This document shows positions 1 through 11,349 of a DNA stretch of 64,000 nt, in pieces. A model generated the notes under the pieces. It did no database searches. It worked only from the letters and a program-made list of their open reading frames with translations, and had not been told where the DNA came from. Source of the DNA: Castanea sativa. Its lineage: Eukaryota; Streptophyta; Magnoliopsida; Fagales; Fagaceae. The stretch is from NCBI RefSeq assembly GCF_040712315.1, contig NC_134024.1, positions 31,239,158 through 31,303,157 on the forward strand, read 5' to 3'. Made by a program: the position numbers and the translations under genes. Position 1 is the stretch's first letter; each line of letters opens with the position of its first letter.

Positions 1-209
1 CAGAGCCAGAGGAGTGAAGACCCACCTGGGTCTTTGTCTTTTTACTGTTAGCATTACAATTGAGGATGGTCTTGCCATTGCTGCCATGGCCATTCTTCCA
101 AATCCTCCTCAGTCCTCACCTCAGGATAGCTTCAACCGCTCTGAGGTTGCTATTGCTAAAGCTAAAGTCGTTACTCGTTACTCGTTACAGCCGCTCTCCA
201 AATTTTAAG
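1..209 (+). CDS. possible 3' end of an unidentified gene
   Basis: The frame is open from the window edge to a TAA at 207-209, about 68 codons. The peptide includes an Ala/Ile-rich stretch (IEDGLAIAAMAILPNPP) and ends in YSLQPLSKF. I do not recognise a family. There is no intron signal or poly-A signal that would prove it is an exon. It could be the last exon of a gene lying to the left, or chance. Confidence 0.2.
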
Positions 210-251
210 ACACTTCACCTGGTATTGGTATGAGTTATAAAATAAGGCCCA

Positions 252-580
252 TTTTGTGGGTTTCTTTTTTATTATTATTATTATTTTTTTTTTTTTTTTA
301 TGAACGAAAAAATGGGCAGGGGCGACCAACGTGGCAATCTTACTTGGGCGTGACTATAGTAGCACCCTACCCATTGAGTTTAGGCCCTGCTAGGGTGCAA
401 GGGGACACGATGAGCCATAACTTCCTAACCTCACGAAGGACACTAATGATCATAGGCTGCTAAGGGAGGCAACCCCACACAAGTCCATATTCGGACTCGA
501 ACATGGGACCTCACACTTGGTGCATCCTATGCCTCACCCAACACCACTAGACCACACCCCTCAGTGGTTTTTGTGGGTTT
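252..580 (-). mobile_element. tRNA-derived SINE with 12-bp TSD
   Basis: Read on the minus strand, the body (264-568) starts near an RNA polymerase III A box (TGGTCTAGTGGT, 543-554), then a B box (GTTCGAGTCC, 493-502), and ends in an A-rich tail with AAT repeats (264-300). The 12-bp direct repeat TTTTGTGGGTTT flanks it at 252-263 and 569-580. A and B boxes, an A-rich 3' tail and a TSD together define a SINE of about 305 bp. It has no coding capacity; the short open frames inside are shadows. Confidence 0.85.
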
Positions 581-794
581 AAAATTTAAATAAAGCTCTA
601 AATTATCGATTGTGTCCACATTGGTAGTAGGATCATGTGATTGGCTGATTTTCATAAGACATCATTCGACATAGATTGTACCAAGTAATATAAACATAAA
701 TTAAAGATTTATGCTTTATCTCGGACTTCATTTCATGTCATTTCAGCTAATTCCGATCATTCCAATTCATTTTAGTTTACTCTCTTTAAAAATA

Positions 795-831
<37 letters not shown>

Positions 832-1240
832 TTAACGGTATACACATTTCAATTTACTGGCGTGTGGGCATTTTTTGCAAATATTGGGCTAGATCGCCTG
901 TTGCTACACTAGGCCCAAAGATTTCTAGATCAAGGAGTTGGGACCGGTCCAAGAGCAACTCTCCTTGGTCCGGCTTGTATGCAAACGATGCCCCTGTTAG
1001 TCAAGTTTTTATCATATGCACATGGCAGGCAGAGCTGTTACATTAACTACGACAGACAGATATAACAAAGACAATAATAAAAATTCCTTTACAATTCATA
1101 CAGAAGTAAATAATGAGCTTTGATAAGGAATACTTGTTTTGTGCAACAACAATGAAAAAAAAGGGTAGGTATTGAATGAACAACAATTAGCTTATTAAAA
1201 GAAGTAAATACCAGTCTGCCGTATCAAGTTATGTTGCCAA
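581..1240. other. intergenic DNA with a TA/CA microsatellite
   Basis: No gene is visible. A (TA)n(CA)n microsatellite lies at about 801-832. The 111-codon frame crossing it is low complexity (Ile/His repeats) and is not credible as a protein. Confidence 0.5.
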
Positions 1241-2860
1241 GTCTAAGTCAAGAAGGGGGATCACCTCTTCAATGCAATTAACCTCTCTGAATGAGAAGTT
1301 AACTGCTATAAAGGGGCGGGCCTGAATGACTTTTGTTCAGTGAGGTCTTTCTCCGTTACCAGAGAACATGGATTGGAGAAGGAGAGGGAAATTGACCCAT
1401 TCAGTGCATGCCTACCACTCTGTTCTCTCTATTTTCCTTCACTTCTTCCCTCTATTCCTTAGTTCTTTCATTTCTTTCTTTTTGTTAACTCTCCTTTCTA
1501 TTTCTCTAATTCTTTCTCTTTTTTCCTTCGATTTTTTTATGCTTACTGCCTTTTTTTGGTTCTAGCGATTATGCCCCAGAGGTTGCCGTCCCCCTGCCGT
1601 GCATAGCAAAGGCTCCTTATATAGTGCAAGCCGTACTTGGCTTTTACCATTTTAGCCCTTAACCGCTTTTGTCCGGTGTGGGTGTCCTTGTCGACCATTA
1701 CTGACTGATCAGTCACCCAGCCAGCGCCACTTACCTGCGCTGGCCGTGCCATTCCACCTCACCAGACAAAGTAGGCTCCTTTGTTTGTTTGTTTGTTTGC
1801 CGTGGCATTCCTACTGGCCACAATGTAAGTACTCTCCTTTCTTCCGTCCCTCATAGCATGCACCTAGTGGTTCCAACTCAGCTTTGCCTCTTTTAAGTGG
1901 TATGTCATCCTAGCAAAACATTGCCTCCAAAAGAGCTTGAGCAGGAAACACGAAAATGAGTTTTTCCCCCTCCCCATCGCCAGACCATGCCCTCTTACTT
2001 CTGACCCATGACCTCACTACTTCTTGTATTAGCTGGGTACAAGTTGGTGGTGTTTGGGCCTTGTGCATGCCTTACTTCCATGCTCGTCCAAATTCTGTCC
2101 ACTGCTCATGTGTTTGCCGCGGTCTGAAGGTCTATCTGCCTAGTTTGCCGCTCATCTTTGACTTCTTGTGGCGTGGGTTGCTTTTCCTGACTTCTCATTT
2201 ATTGCTTGCTTCTTTTAGGGGTTGTGCCTTGCCTGATTGTGGGCTGTTTCATGCTTTTATTCTCAGCTCTTGTTATTTGCTTCCCACACCATTCTGTTAT
2301 GCCTGCCATGAGATTTGCTTGACCCAAGTCTGCTGGACCTCTTCGGGCTTTTCTGTTCATTCTTTCTCTGAAGGCCCAAAAAACTCATTAGGTTCTTTAC
2401 TACTTGCGGGCTTCCTCGTCCCGCTTACTTTCCTTTGGGCATCCTTGGCCCATTTACTTTCTTGGGGCATCCTTGGCCCTTTCCAATTCTATACTTCCCA
2501 TGGGCTTTTACTAACTCCTTGGGCTTCCCTGACCCAAGTACTTTTTTACTTCATCCTTGGGGATCATGGATTCTCCATTGCCCCTTACTTTCTTTACTTA
2601 CATTGCTTTGGGCTTGCTGTGACAGCCATGGTCCATTCTCACTTTTCTACATCCATACTGCCCATGGGTTTGTTATTTCTTTCTTCCGAGCCTTCTTAGG
2701 CCCATTTACTCATTTAGGGTCAATTTTTTTGCTTTATGGACCCATGATCCATTATTCTTGCCACTTGGGCTTAATAATATTTTCTATCCCACTCTCTTCT
2801 GCCCATGTCTTTGGGCTTTTCTTCCTGCTGGGCTTCTAAAAAAAATGAGCATCTACAACT
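1241..2860 (+). repeat. LTR-like pyrimidine-rich stretch, boundaries unresolved
   Basis: A TATA-like CTATAAAGG (1307-1315) is followed by a C/T-rich leader-like stretch and a long region built of GGGC-TT-type words (about 1950-2840) ending near GAGCATCTACA (2846-2856). This resembles the body of a plant LTR, but I could not find a matching start or a TSD. The 247-codon frame at 1956-2699 is rich in Leu/Ser/Phe, has no recognisable domain and looks like composition. Confidence 0.3.
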
Positions 2861-3615
2861 GATACCAAAATATTCAATTCTAATAAAAAAAACACAAAAT
2901 TGGCACAAAAAAGGAATTAAAACAATGGTAAATTGCAAACTAAAATGCTTTTCTTAATTTGTAGTTACAGGCTTGTTACCATGTGGACAATAAAAGTGAT
3001 TGAATTTATGTTGGGTTTATCAAGGTGGAGCCTTCAACACTAGCCAAAGACCTTGTCCATGGGTTAATGAGTCAAACCTCATCCACCATGGTTGGATAGC
3101 AAAAAAAAAAAAAAAAAATGGTAGTCACAAAATTTCAGTTTTTTTTTGGTGAAGGGATTGACTTATCTTATGGAAAGAGTTTTTTTGGAAAGAGGTGATT
3201 GCTGAAGCAACAGAATACCCACATGTACAAGTTATGCTTACTTTCATGTCTAAAATGGTACTAACAAAAAAATTACCATAGAGACACTTTATGTAACTCT
3301 CACGGCAGTATTATCAGTTTCACCTCCAATGCAGCAAGAAACTTATTTTATTGGCTTTCTCTATCATAAGAATTGCCGCTTCAAGGAAGAAGATAGTTCC
3401 TACCAAACAAACGAATTGAAAATAGAATAGGACTATATTGACTGTTTCCTATCGAATTTCAACACTTTTTTTAAAATCATTTTTGGGTTAAGGGTTGGTT
3501 GTCAAGCTAGCAAGTAACCTCAAGATGAGGAAATGTAAAGAAGCAGCGGGAGGATTTTGAATGAAGAAAAACTTTACATATTTTTTAAAGTAAAGGAATT
3601 TAAGAGAAATAACAT
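2861..3615. other. AT-rich intergenic DNA, no gene seen
   Basis: AT-rich sequence with A- and T-homopolymers (for example about 3101-3118). No open frame of interest and no clear inverted or direct repeat was found. Confidence 0.4.
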
Positions 3616-3618
3616 TTA

Positions 3619-3990
3619 AGAGCCTTTGCATCAGCGAATGTATAATAAAAAAAATATGTAAAATTTACGCAATTTAAGATATAAATGATTCACATCAATT
3701 AATGTACACTTTTGTAAATTTACCAGTTTTCAACAATAATCGGTAAATTTTCGTTGATATTATTTGTTTTACATTTACTTTTTTTTTTCTTTACATATCT
3801 CAAGGATGTAAGAAAGGAGTAGATTGCCGTTGTGTGTAAAAAAAGTAAAACAATTATTAAAAAAATTAATATTTTAATGAAGTATATAGGTAATTTAAAA
3901 ATTAAGGATGTAAAATATTAAAAATAAGTTTTTATGCTAAAATAAAAGGAAATTTTTGCTGGAGCTAAAATAAAATGCTCCAACACATCT
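3619..3990. mobile_element. candidate Tourist/Harbinger-type MITE
   Basis: An AT-rich 372-bp segment flanked on both sides by TTA (3616-3618 and 3991-3993). The ends, AGAGCCTTTGCATCAGC and (reverse complement) AGATGTGTTGGAGC, are only loosely similar. The 3-bp TTA TSD is what suggests PIF/Harbinger. Chance is possible. Confidence 0.35.
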
Positions 3991-4325
3991 TTAACCTCCC
4001 CTCTATATGGATCTGGAACGAAACATTTATCTGCTTTTGTGTATTGAAACAATCTTACAGTTACAACTGATACTACTACAATTATAAATTCATTTTTCTC
4101 CCTAAATCCATATATCGTACTGACAATTCCAATTGCCCGTTACGATACAAGAATCAAACCCCCACCCCCTCTCTGTAACAAAGAAAAATGTGGGGAAAAA
4201 AAACAGATTAAAAAACAAACTAAAAATTAAAACAAGTATGGTACAACGAGGACAGATGACTCATACTAATTTTTTCACTCTAAAAGAGCAGTATTTTTGC
4301 ATCAGAAAATTAATAAAAGATTGAT

Positions 4326-7307
4326 CTATATAAGCTTCTTCTTTCGAAAGTAGGTTTTCAAGTGCCACAACTGCAACGCTGAAACCACGATGCAGACTCC
4401 AAGGGACATTATACTGAGCCATGCAACTTTAGAGTTGGTTGATTCACTGACTTGCCTCATCTCTGCTTCCCTGTGTGATTCCCCAAAAGAAAATGTTAAA
4501 TGTTTGCACTAATATCAATAGTTCAAGACCTCAAGTAATTAATTATTTATCATCTCTACAAGCTTCCTAATCTTTTACATTATGTTTTGTTTGACACGGA
4601 GAAAACAAAAGAAGAGAAAAATCCAAAATTTTCATCTTTTCAAAAAAGGGTGAGGAATATGCCAGCATTTTCCTCTCTAGTAGTCCATCAATAACTTTGT
4701 TTTGGAAATAAAGTTAGGTTTTAGGAGGAAAAGATACTAATACTTCATTTTCTTTTGTTTATTTTCTCACCAATCTTTACTAACAAATTGCAAAATGAAA
4801 AATTGAGGCTAGAACATCGAAATGAGAAGAACGTCAAAACAAGGGATCTTGAAGCAGAACGTCAATAAATTCAACAGACAAAAAATATTTGCCAGTAGCT
4901 AAAATATCTCTTTGTCCTCTCATGAGCATGGGGTGGCTGGTGAGATTATGGGTTCAATACCCAATATATAGGTGAGTTAACTTACTAATAAAAAATAAAA
5001 ATAAAAAACCCAAAAGAGAGAGAGAGAGAGAGGTACCTGTCCTTCAGGTAGTTGAGATTATCATGGATGGCTTGCACTGCTCCTTCTAGTTTTATCAGCT
5101 CAAGTTCAACACCCTGCATTTGACATGTGTCATAAGAAGAATAAGGGAAAGACAATTGTATAGAGTCTACAGACATCCAAATATTTCATTTAAAAATCCA
5201 GCAAATACTGCTTTCAAAGAAGTTACCTCTACTTTTTGTTTCTTTGCAACTGAATCCCAATCCCGAGCCGCAATTCCAGATCTCCAATCAAGGTTAAGGG
5301 TTGCACCTACACCTTCTTGATGTTCTCCATCAAGCCAGAAACAAGCCAAGTAGCTGCCAGACTCGGTAGTTGTAAATGCAAACTGACCGTGGGTAACATT
5401 TTCAACATGGTGAAGATTGTTACCATAAGGAGATGTCACCTGAAGAGAGCGCCAATGTGAGGTGAAAAACTTATGCTTGGCACTACCCGAACTTGTCAAA
5501 AATGGAGAAGAGAGTATAATAAATAAACTTCTAGTATTATTGATGTGCATAAGTTACATAACTAAGCACTCTTGACTCTTATATATACAAGAGGTAGCCT
5601 AAGAAAATATCACAAACAACCAAGAAAACATCACTAACAAACTAACTAATTCCAACTATTTAGAAAATCACATGTGAAAATACAAAAGCATATGTGGAAA
5701 ATATGGAAAATGTGTGAAGAAATTACAATCTACAAAATACAATTGCTAATCTAAAATACAATTTCTAATAGAACCTCATGGTATGTATCTAAAATACACG
5801 TTTGGACTTTGGACATTCACATAGGATGAGGGACAGCTGAGTGTTATTCCTCAAACATCAAGCATCAATAATCCTGGGGAAAGTTTGACTTGTTTTCTGT
5901 TTGTTTCCACAGCAGTGTTCAAAGGTCTAATAGCTTTAGAAGGAAAATTGATTATTCTCTTATATATGTTCCTCAGTAAACACAGAAATCATGCACTATT
6001 TGCAAGAAGGTATCATACCATTTTGAAGAGAACTCAATGCATTCAGATTTCAACAAGCAACAAATTAGAAGTGGGAAATGATATCCTTGCTTTGATTTGT
6101 ATCAAGAGTACCTAACAGAGGAGCTTAAAATGGTATCCTTGAAGAGATGAGTTTGAAGAGACAAATTTCATAATTACAGTGGACAAGTTCAGTGCTGGAA
6201 TTTGTCTCTCTGAGATCCAAATGGGATATAGCTCCAAATACTTTTAAAATGATCCTAATTAACAAAATGGTTATGAAATAGCATTATTAAGAAGAAGAAA
6301 AAAAAGCGGGCTATGTTAGATGAATCTTGAGGTGTTTAAAATTCCAACAGGAACTGAAGGTTGTTATCTGATAAAATCCGGGAATTCATGATGTTTTGGT
6401 GCTTGCTAAACATCATTCAGATGGCTTTTATTATTTTATTATTTTTATTTTTTTAATAATTCAATGGTTACAACAAGGGAAAGGGTATTTGAACCCCGGA
6501 TGTCTCCATTAGAAACATCAGGATGTGCCAACCAGTTAAGCTAGAAGGCTCTTGGGCATTCAAACGGCTTATATTTATAAGTAAAAATTAGGGTTTCACA
6601 AATAAAGGGCTAAATTGTATCTCTGTTATGCCATAAGCCCATAACTCAATTAACTTAAAACACAATCTAATATCAGATCAGGTTATAGTCTTGCTCAGAA
6701 ATTTCAAAACCAAACACTTAATTCTAATTACGATGTACACCCAAATAAAAAATAATGCCAAAAGACCCAAAACTAAGACAACAAATTGTCAAATTAGTGG
6801 TTCATTCATCTAAGGCTATCTATACACTCATTGTGGATACCACTTTGTTCTTGTATCTTCAATCGCCAATGATTAGGCTAAATCATCCATAACTGATCGA
6901 AACCCAATTTATTTATTTATTAGATCAATATCGTTTGCAAATTCAATCACAACTAAAAATGATGGGTTTCTCGGTTGTGAAGTGTGAATTATTTGCAAAG
7001 TCAAAAATTGAAATGAAGGCATTTGTTACCAAATCTATATACAGAGACAGACAGAGACACATACCTTGACAGAGATAGTGGGAGTACGGTATTGTTGAGG
7101 CGCTTCGTCTACAACGACATAGTAATCGGCCAAAACGACAACGTGGTTCTGGATTTCCTCGGACACACACTTGGTACCGGAGGTCGGAATTGTTAACCAA
7201 ATCGCTTCTGTTACAGGTACGAGATTTGTCGTTAAGAACAACACCAACACCACCAAGACCAAGACCGAACACACAGCTCGACCGCGCGAGGTCAAATTCT
7301 GGGCCAT
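4326..7307 (-). CDS. p24-delta family cargo receptor (emp24/gp25L, GOLD domain)
   Basis: Four exons join in frame: 7307-7065, 5439-5227, 5113-5037 and 4470-4326, each with GT-AG introns, giving 225 residues. p24 proteins are type I membrane proteins that cycle between ER and Golgi in COPI/COPII vesicles and help sort cargo such as GPI-anchored proteins. Visible: a hydrophobic signal peptide (about 12-35); a luminal GOLD domain with paired cysteines (C47, C113); an NVT sequon at N94; a coiled-coil-type stretch (about 153-192, [12 protein letters not shown] then [10 protein letters not shown]); one membrane helix (about 194-215); and a short tail ending KKKLI, with the dilysine COPI signal of the delta subfamily. 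Length is slightly above the usual 210-216 because of a long signal peptide. The start is the ATG at 7307; an in-frame ATG farther upstream precedes a TATA-like tract and is not used. Introns 1 and 3 hold SINE remnants. It looks intact. Confidence 0.93.
4917..5010 (+). mobile_element. short SINE-like remnant in p24 intron 3
   Basis: GGGTTCAATACCC matches a polymerase III B box and is followed by an A-rich tail (4989-5007) and a GA microsatellite. The A box is poor and no TSD was found. Probably a truncated SINE. Confidence 0.35.
6433..6565 (-). mobile_element. tRNA-derived SINE in p24 intron 1
   Basis: On the minus strand an A box (TAGCTTAACTGG) is followed about 37 nt later by a B box (GGTTCAAATACC) and then an A-rich tail (6433-6460). 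Imperfect flanking repeats GGCTTTTATT (6423-6432) and GGCTTATATT (6566-6575) fit a decayed TSD. It has the same polarity as the host gene. Confidence 0.6.
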
Positions 7308-7414
7308 CAGGGAGAGAGAAGAGTACGACTTCACGTAGAAGCAGAGAACTGATGAGGAGGAGGAGGTTTTCGATTCAGATTTCGGACACCAAACCAAACT
7401 AAACAAAACAAATA

Positions 7415-7430
7415 TTATATATATATATAT
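7415..7430 (-). promoter_or_regulatory. TATA-like tract upstream of the p24 gene
   Basis: An alternating TA tract lies about 110 bases upstream of the p24 start codon, a plausible TATA position allowing for a 5' UTR of roughly 80 nt. It may equally be a simple microsatellite. Confidence 0.35.
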
Positions 7431-7975
7431 GGGTTTGTTTTGAATTCTTCTATTTCTCTCGGTTGCGTTTTCTCTTTTGAGTGAGAGTTGTAATGATATG
7501 ACACGCGCGGAGGGGATTCTTGGGGGGTGGGAGCGCGTGGTCGGTACGGTGCGAGTTGGTGTGAAGTGGAGATGATGTTTTTTCATTGCCTTTGACGTGA
7601 CTAGAGTTTTACTTCTCCAATCATAGTTGAGCCTGGTTGTCCACCAAGGACAAAGCAGGTATGAGCAAAGCGCTTAGTTCACGCGCCTTCCTCTCTTTGC
7701 AATCTCAGTTTCACAATGTATCAACATATTATTGCTGCTTATGGTTTTGGACTTACGGTTCCATAAAGTCTAGAGACACGTACTCTTCACCAGTGTCCGT
7801 ACCGGTTCATGTGCGTAAGTAATGTAATTCAATTACACTATAACAAGCTCTCAAAAAACAAAAATTACACTATAACAAATATGCAAATTGTATTGAAGTA
7901 TGTGGCAAAATGTGCGTTTGCAGGAGAATTTGGCCGAGTCTTGCAAACCACATTCCTTTTGTACAAAATAAGGAA

Positions 7976-8090
7976 TATATTTTATTTATTAAAAAAAAAT
8001 TTGATATTAGAGTCGGAGGTTTTGAGTCATGAATATCTCCATTAAAAACATCTATAAGTGTTGACTGAGTTACAAAGCAATTGGCATAAG
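7976..8090 (-). mobile_element. decayed SINE copy related to the one at 6433-6565
   Basis: On the minus strand, TAACTCAGTCAACAC, then a word ending TAATGGAGATATTC, then GACTCAAAACC and a poly-A-like tail align by eye with the A box, middle and B box of the 6433-6565 SINE. Both promoter boxes have decayed and no TSD is clear. Confidence 0.45.
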
Positions 8091-8185
8091 AAATATGTCA
8101 CTTTGAAAAACCTAAAAGATTACTAATAATTTTACTGTAATAAATTAGGTTTAATTACTGCATTGGTCCTTAACAACCTTTCAAA

Positions 8186-8394
8186 TGTTTAGTGTCGTTT
8201 GTATACATGCATGTATATACACACACACACACACACAAGATATAAGTTCTGTTCTAACCTAATCTAAATGTCTATGTGTGTAAAATTCCTTCTTTGAGAC
8301 TTAAACCTTGGCATTTGCCCCCCACCCCTACAAGCACTTATACTTGTGGAGTGACCATTGCACTAACGATGTGCTGTAGTGTTTAGTGTCGTTT
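8186..8394 (-). mobile_element. tRNA-derived SINE with perfect 15-bp TSD
   Basis: The direct repeat TGTTTAGTGTCGTTT occurs at 8186-8200 and 8380-8394. The 179-bp body (8201-8379) read on the minus strand has an A box (TAGTGCAATGGT), a B-box-like AGGTTTAAGTCTC and a 3' end of (TG)n and TA rather than poly-A. This is a different family from the 252-580 and 6433-6565 copies. Confidence 0.85.
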
Positions 8395-9988
8395 TCAACT
8401 TTTTGTCTGTATGTCAAAAGATCCTTAACAATAAATGTTGGATGGAAAAATTTGATATAGCAAGTGGAATAAATAAGAAAAAAAAAATGCATTTATGCTG
8501 ACTGGATGCCAAGTGGCATTTATTAAAAAAAAAAATTTAAAAGCCCAATTTGAGATCCTTAAATCCATTAATAGAGAATTGAAGAGGAGAGATTGAGCTC
8601 CTACCATTGATGAACCCATTACAACCATTGTCATTGGTGGCCTTGCTCACTAATGCCACTGCTAACAGTGACTAGCACCTTCCTCAATATCTCTACCCAC
8701 TACTCTCCTACCTTTCTCTCTAACTCCCTTTGATTTCTCTCTCTAGAAGCTGCTTGCTATTAAGCATAACACATTGAATTTATAGTGATTCTCTCCCCTT
8801 CCTTTCTATATTTGCTTCACCAGAACACTCAACACCATATGGCATTGCATCACCTCCCAAATTCCAATTCCTATCTAACAGTACTAATTAACAACAAATT
8901 CTAAGTTCACACAAACCAATCACCAATATTCAGTGAGCTCCATAGTAGAACAAAAACTCTTGTTTGTAATTGTAGTATGTAGGTAGATCGTGGTGGAAAT
9001 TGTGGAACTACATGAACTAATTTGAGACAAAATTACACAAAAATTAAAATAATTTAGAGCATGAACCACTAGGGTTTGTTGAATCAGTTGTGGTTCTTTT
9101 GGAGTTAATATAAAGAGAAAGAGAGAGGCCGACAAGGCCACCAATAGCAATAGCGAAAATGGATTTACGTGGATATGAGTGCCAATTGTGTTGTTTATCT
9201 ACCCATATACAAATCTATTGATGATATTATATGATTGTGTTTTATTTTTGGATGAAAAGGATGCGAGTTGCTACTAAGATTGTTGTGGCAAAACACAACC
9301 TCCTTATTATGCCATCAACTTCAAAGTACATAAGATAATGTGTTTTTTCTTTTCTTTTCTTTTTGGAAGAAGGAATGATAAAAAATTAGTAACCTTTTTT
9401 CTTTCTCCTTTTTTTTTTTTTTTGAAGTAATTGTTAAACTAACTATATATTCATTGTAAATTTACCAATAATAGGATTGTAACCTAGTTAACATGAAGGT
9501 AAATTGTAACTTTATACTTTCTTATAATATTTTTTTTAAAGCTAACTTTCTTATAAAAATTTATATTTTAAATAAATACTTCGAAGTTGGGGGAGCCAGA
9601 AGCATAAATGCTGAAGAAAAAAAAATTTTAAGTTTTGGGATAACTCATATATGAGTTCATGCACTTAATTTAAAAATAAAAATAAAAAAAATTTGGGAGC
9701 ATGCATGGCTCCTCTTGACGTAGCATGACTTTGCCACCAAAGGAATAGATCCATATTTTGAAACTTTAGGAAGCAAGATCAAAATGATTTGGTGTCAATT
9801 AAAATTTAGTCTATATTTACATGTTCCCCCTCCTGTGACACACACATATACATAAACATATTGTATGTTTATGTTATGTTTCATTCACAGGTGAGTTGAA
9901 CTTTAGTTTTGTTTCTTTAATCCATTAACGCTTCACAAATTGGTTTGGGTGGGCTGTAGAAAATTTTTATCAATTCATTTTTTATCTG

Positions 9989-10027
<39 letters not shown>

Positions 10028-10255
10028 GTATCACTCGATTATAGAGTTATCCAATAAGTATTGAAAAAAAATTTCCTACATTATCATTGTCTTACTTTGA
10101 GATTTCAATCTGCAAAGTTCAAGTAGGTTGATGACATTCTTTTCAAAAAAAAAAATCATGCTTTATCATCTTTTTCTATGAAAAGAAAGAAATCATGTAA
10201 AACGATAAAGTAATGCTATGCATACTACCAATTAAGTCAATTGATTATTATTATT
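8395..10255. other. AT-rich intergenic DNA with a (CT)n tract
   Basis: No gene recognised. A (CT)n microsatellite lies at 9992-10023. The part at about 9830-9985 is an imperfect copy of 16440-16600 on the far side of the next retrotransposon. Confidence 0.45.
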
Positions 10256-10260
10256 ATTAT

Positions 10261-10978
10261 TGTAAGGACCAAAGATTCTGTCCTCTAGGCCCACTTAGAA
10301 TAGTGAGCTTGTAGAGTTCAGTTGAGGCCTAAATCAATATATTTGTTAGAGAGGGAATCAAAAAACAAGGGAGGGCTTAGCCCGAGGATCAGAATAAGGG
10401 AGGAAGGCCCTGTTTAATAAAATATATAAGTCAATACATTAACATATATTTGCCTGATGAGGCCAAAGTTCCTCAAATAAAAGTACTGTTCATGTTCTTC
10501 TCTCTATGATCTTTTTACAATGATCTCTCTATTTTGTCCGACCTCCCCCTGTTTGATAAACTTCTTCTCCTTATATACTCTCCCCTTTTTCACATCTTGA
10601 CCGTCCATTTCTTCATAACCAGTCTCCCCTCACGACACCTGTCCCCTTTTCCATTTGAAGAAGGTGGTGGAAGGAGTTTGCTTAGCTGTGACTTGCACTG
10701 TTCAGGTCACTTCCTCATCAACGCAGCTAATAAAACTATTGCCCACCATTTTATGCAGCCAGGAGGCTAGATACGAGGCATTTAATGTGGAGGCCATAGG
10801 CTACCCCAAACTAGAAACTTCCTCCCTTGACCTTTGGTTCCCACTTGGTATGCCTTAGAGTACTCTTGACTCATCTTTACACCTCCCCGAGCAACCTCCT
10901 CTTTAGGCCCATGGCCCGTGGCATTGTCACCCTACATTACAACTCTTAAACTTCATCCTTGGTCCTCGGGCCCCCACA
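10261..10978 (-). repeat. 3' LTR of the Tat-like element
   Basis: 718 bp, nearly identical along its length to 15452-16163; begins TGTAAGGACC and ends CCCCCACA on the plus strand. Confidence 0.9.
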
Positions 10979-11246
10979 ATAGCCACCTAAAACTTTTACT
11001 ATTAACCCTGAGGTAAAAGTGAACTTTTAGTTACACGAGCCAGCTATACACATGCCATGCGTATTTCCACGCAGTAACGTCCTTTCACCTGCTTCTAGCA
11101 CACTCCTGACGCTTCGGAATCCACGATCTCATATTTATGGCGTCAGGTGGCTGCTTGTCTCCCCACGTTTTACGGCTTGATTAGGATCGTACAGTCCTTA
11201 TCTTCCCTCATTTATGAGCGGAAAATTTACCGCCCAATTTTTACTC

Positions 11247-11256
11247 CTATAAAAGG
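11247..11256 (+). promoter_or_regulatory. TATA box for the antisense ORF
   Basis: CTATAAAAGG lies 94 bases before the ATG at 11350 that opens the antisense ORF, outside the LTR. Position and sequence fit an internal promoter running against the retrotransposon. Confidence 0.55.
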
Positions 11257-11349
11257 GGGAGGGAGAATTCTTCCCTTTGCTCGTAGGAGTGTTCATCTTC
11301 ACGTTTCTTTTTTCTTTTACAAGTTTGCTCTTTCACACTATCAAGTTTC

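Larger units (their letters stand above)
7308..8185. other. 5' flank of the p24 gene and intergenic DNA
   Basis: Holds the presumed p24 5' UTR and promoter (to about 7500) and AT-rich DNA. Open frames here (for example 7637-8045) show no domain. Confidence 0.4.

Noticed and set aside
1956..2839. Overlapping open frames of 247 and 134 codons
   Set aside because: Leu/Phe/Ser/Pro-rich translation of repeated GGGC-TT words, no domain, open in two frames; composition of an LTR-like repeat.
7308..7586. Longer p24 reading frame starting at 7586
   Set aside because: The added 93 residues cross the TATA-like tract and place a non-signal sequence before the signal peptide; the ATG at 7307 fits the family.
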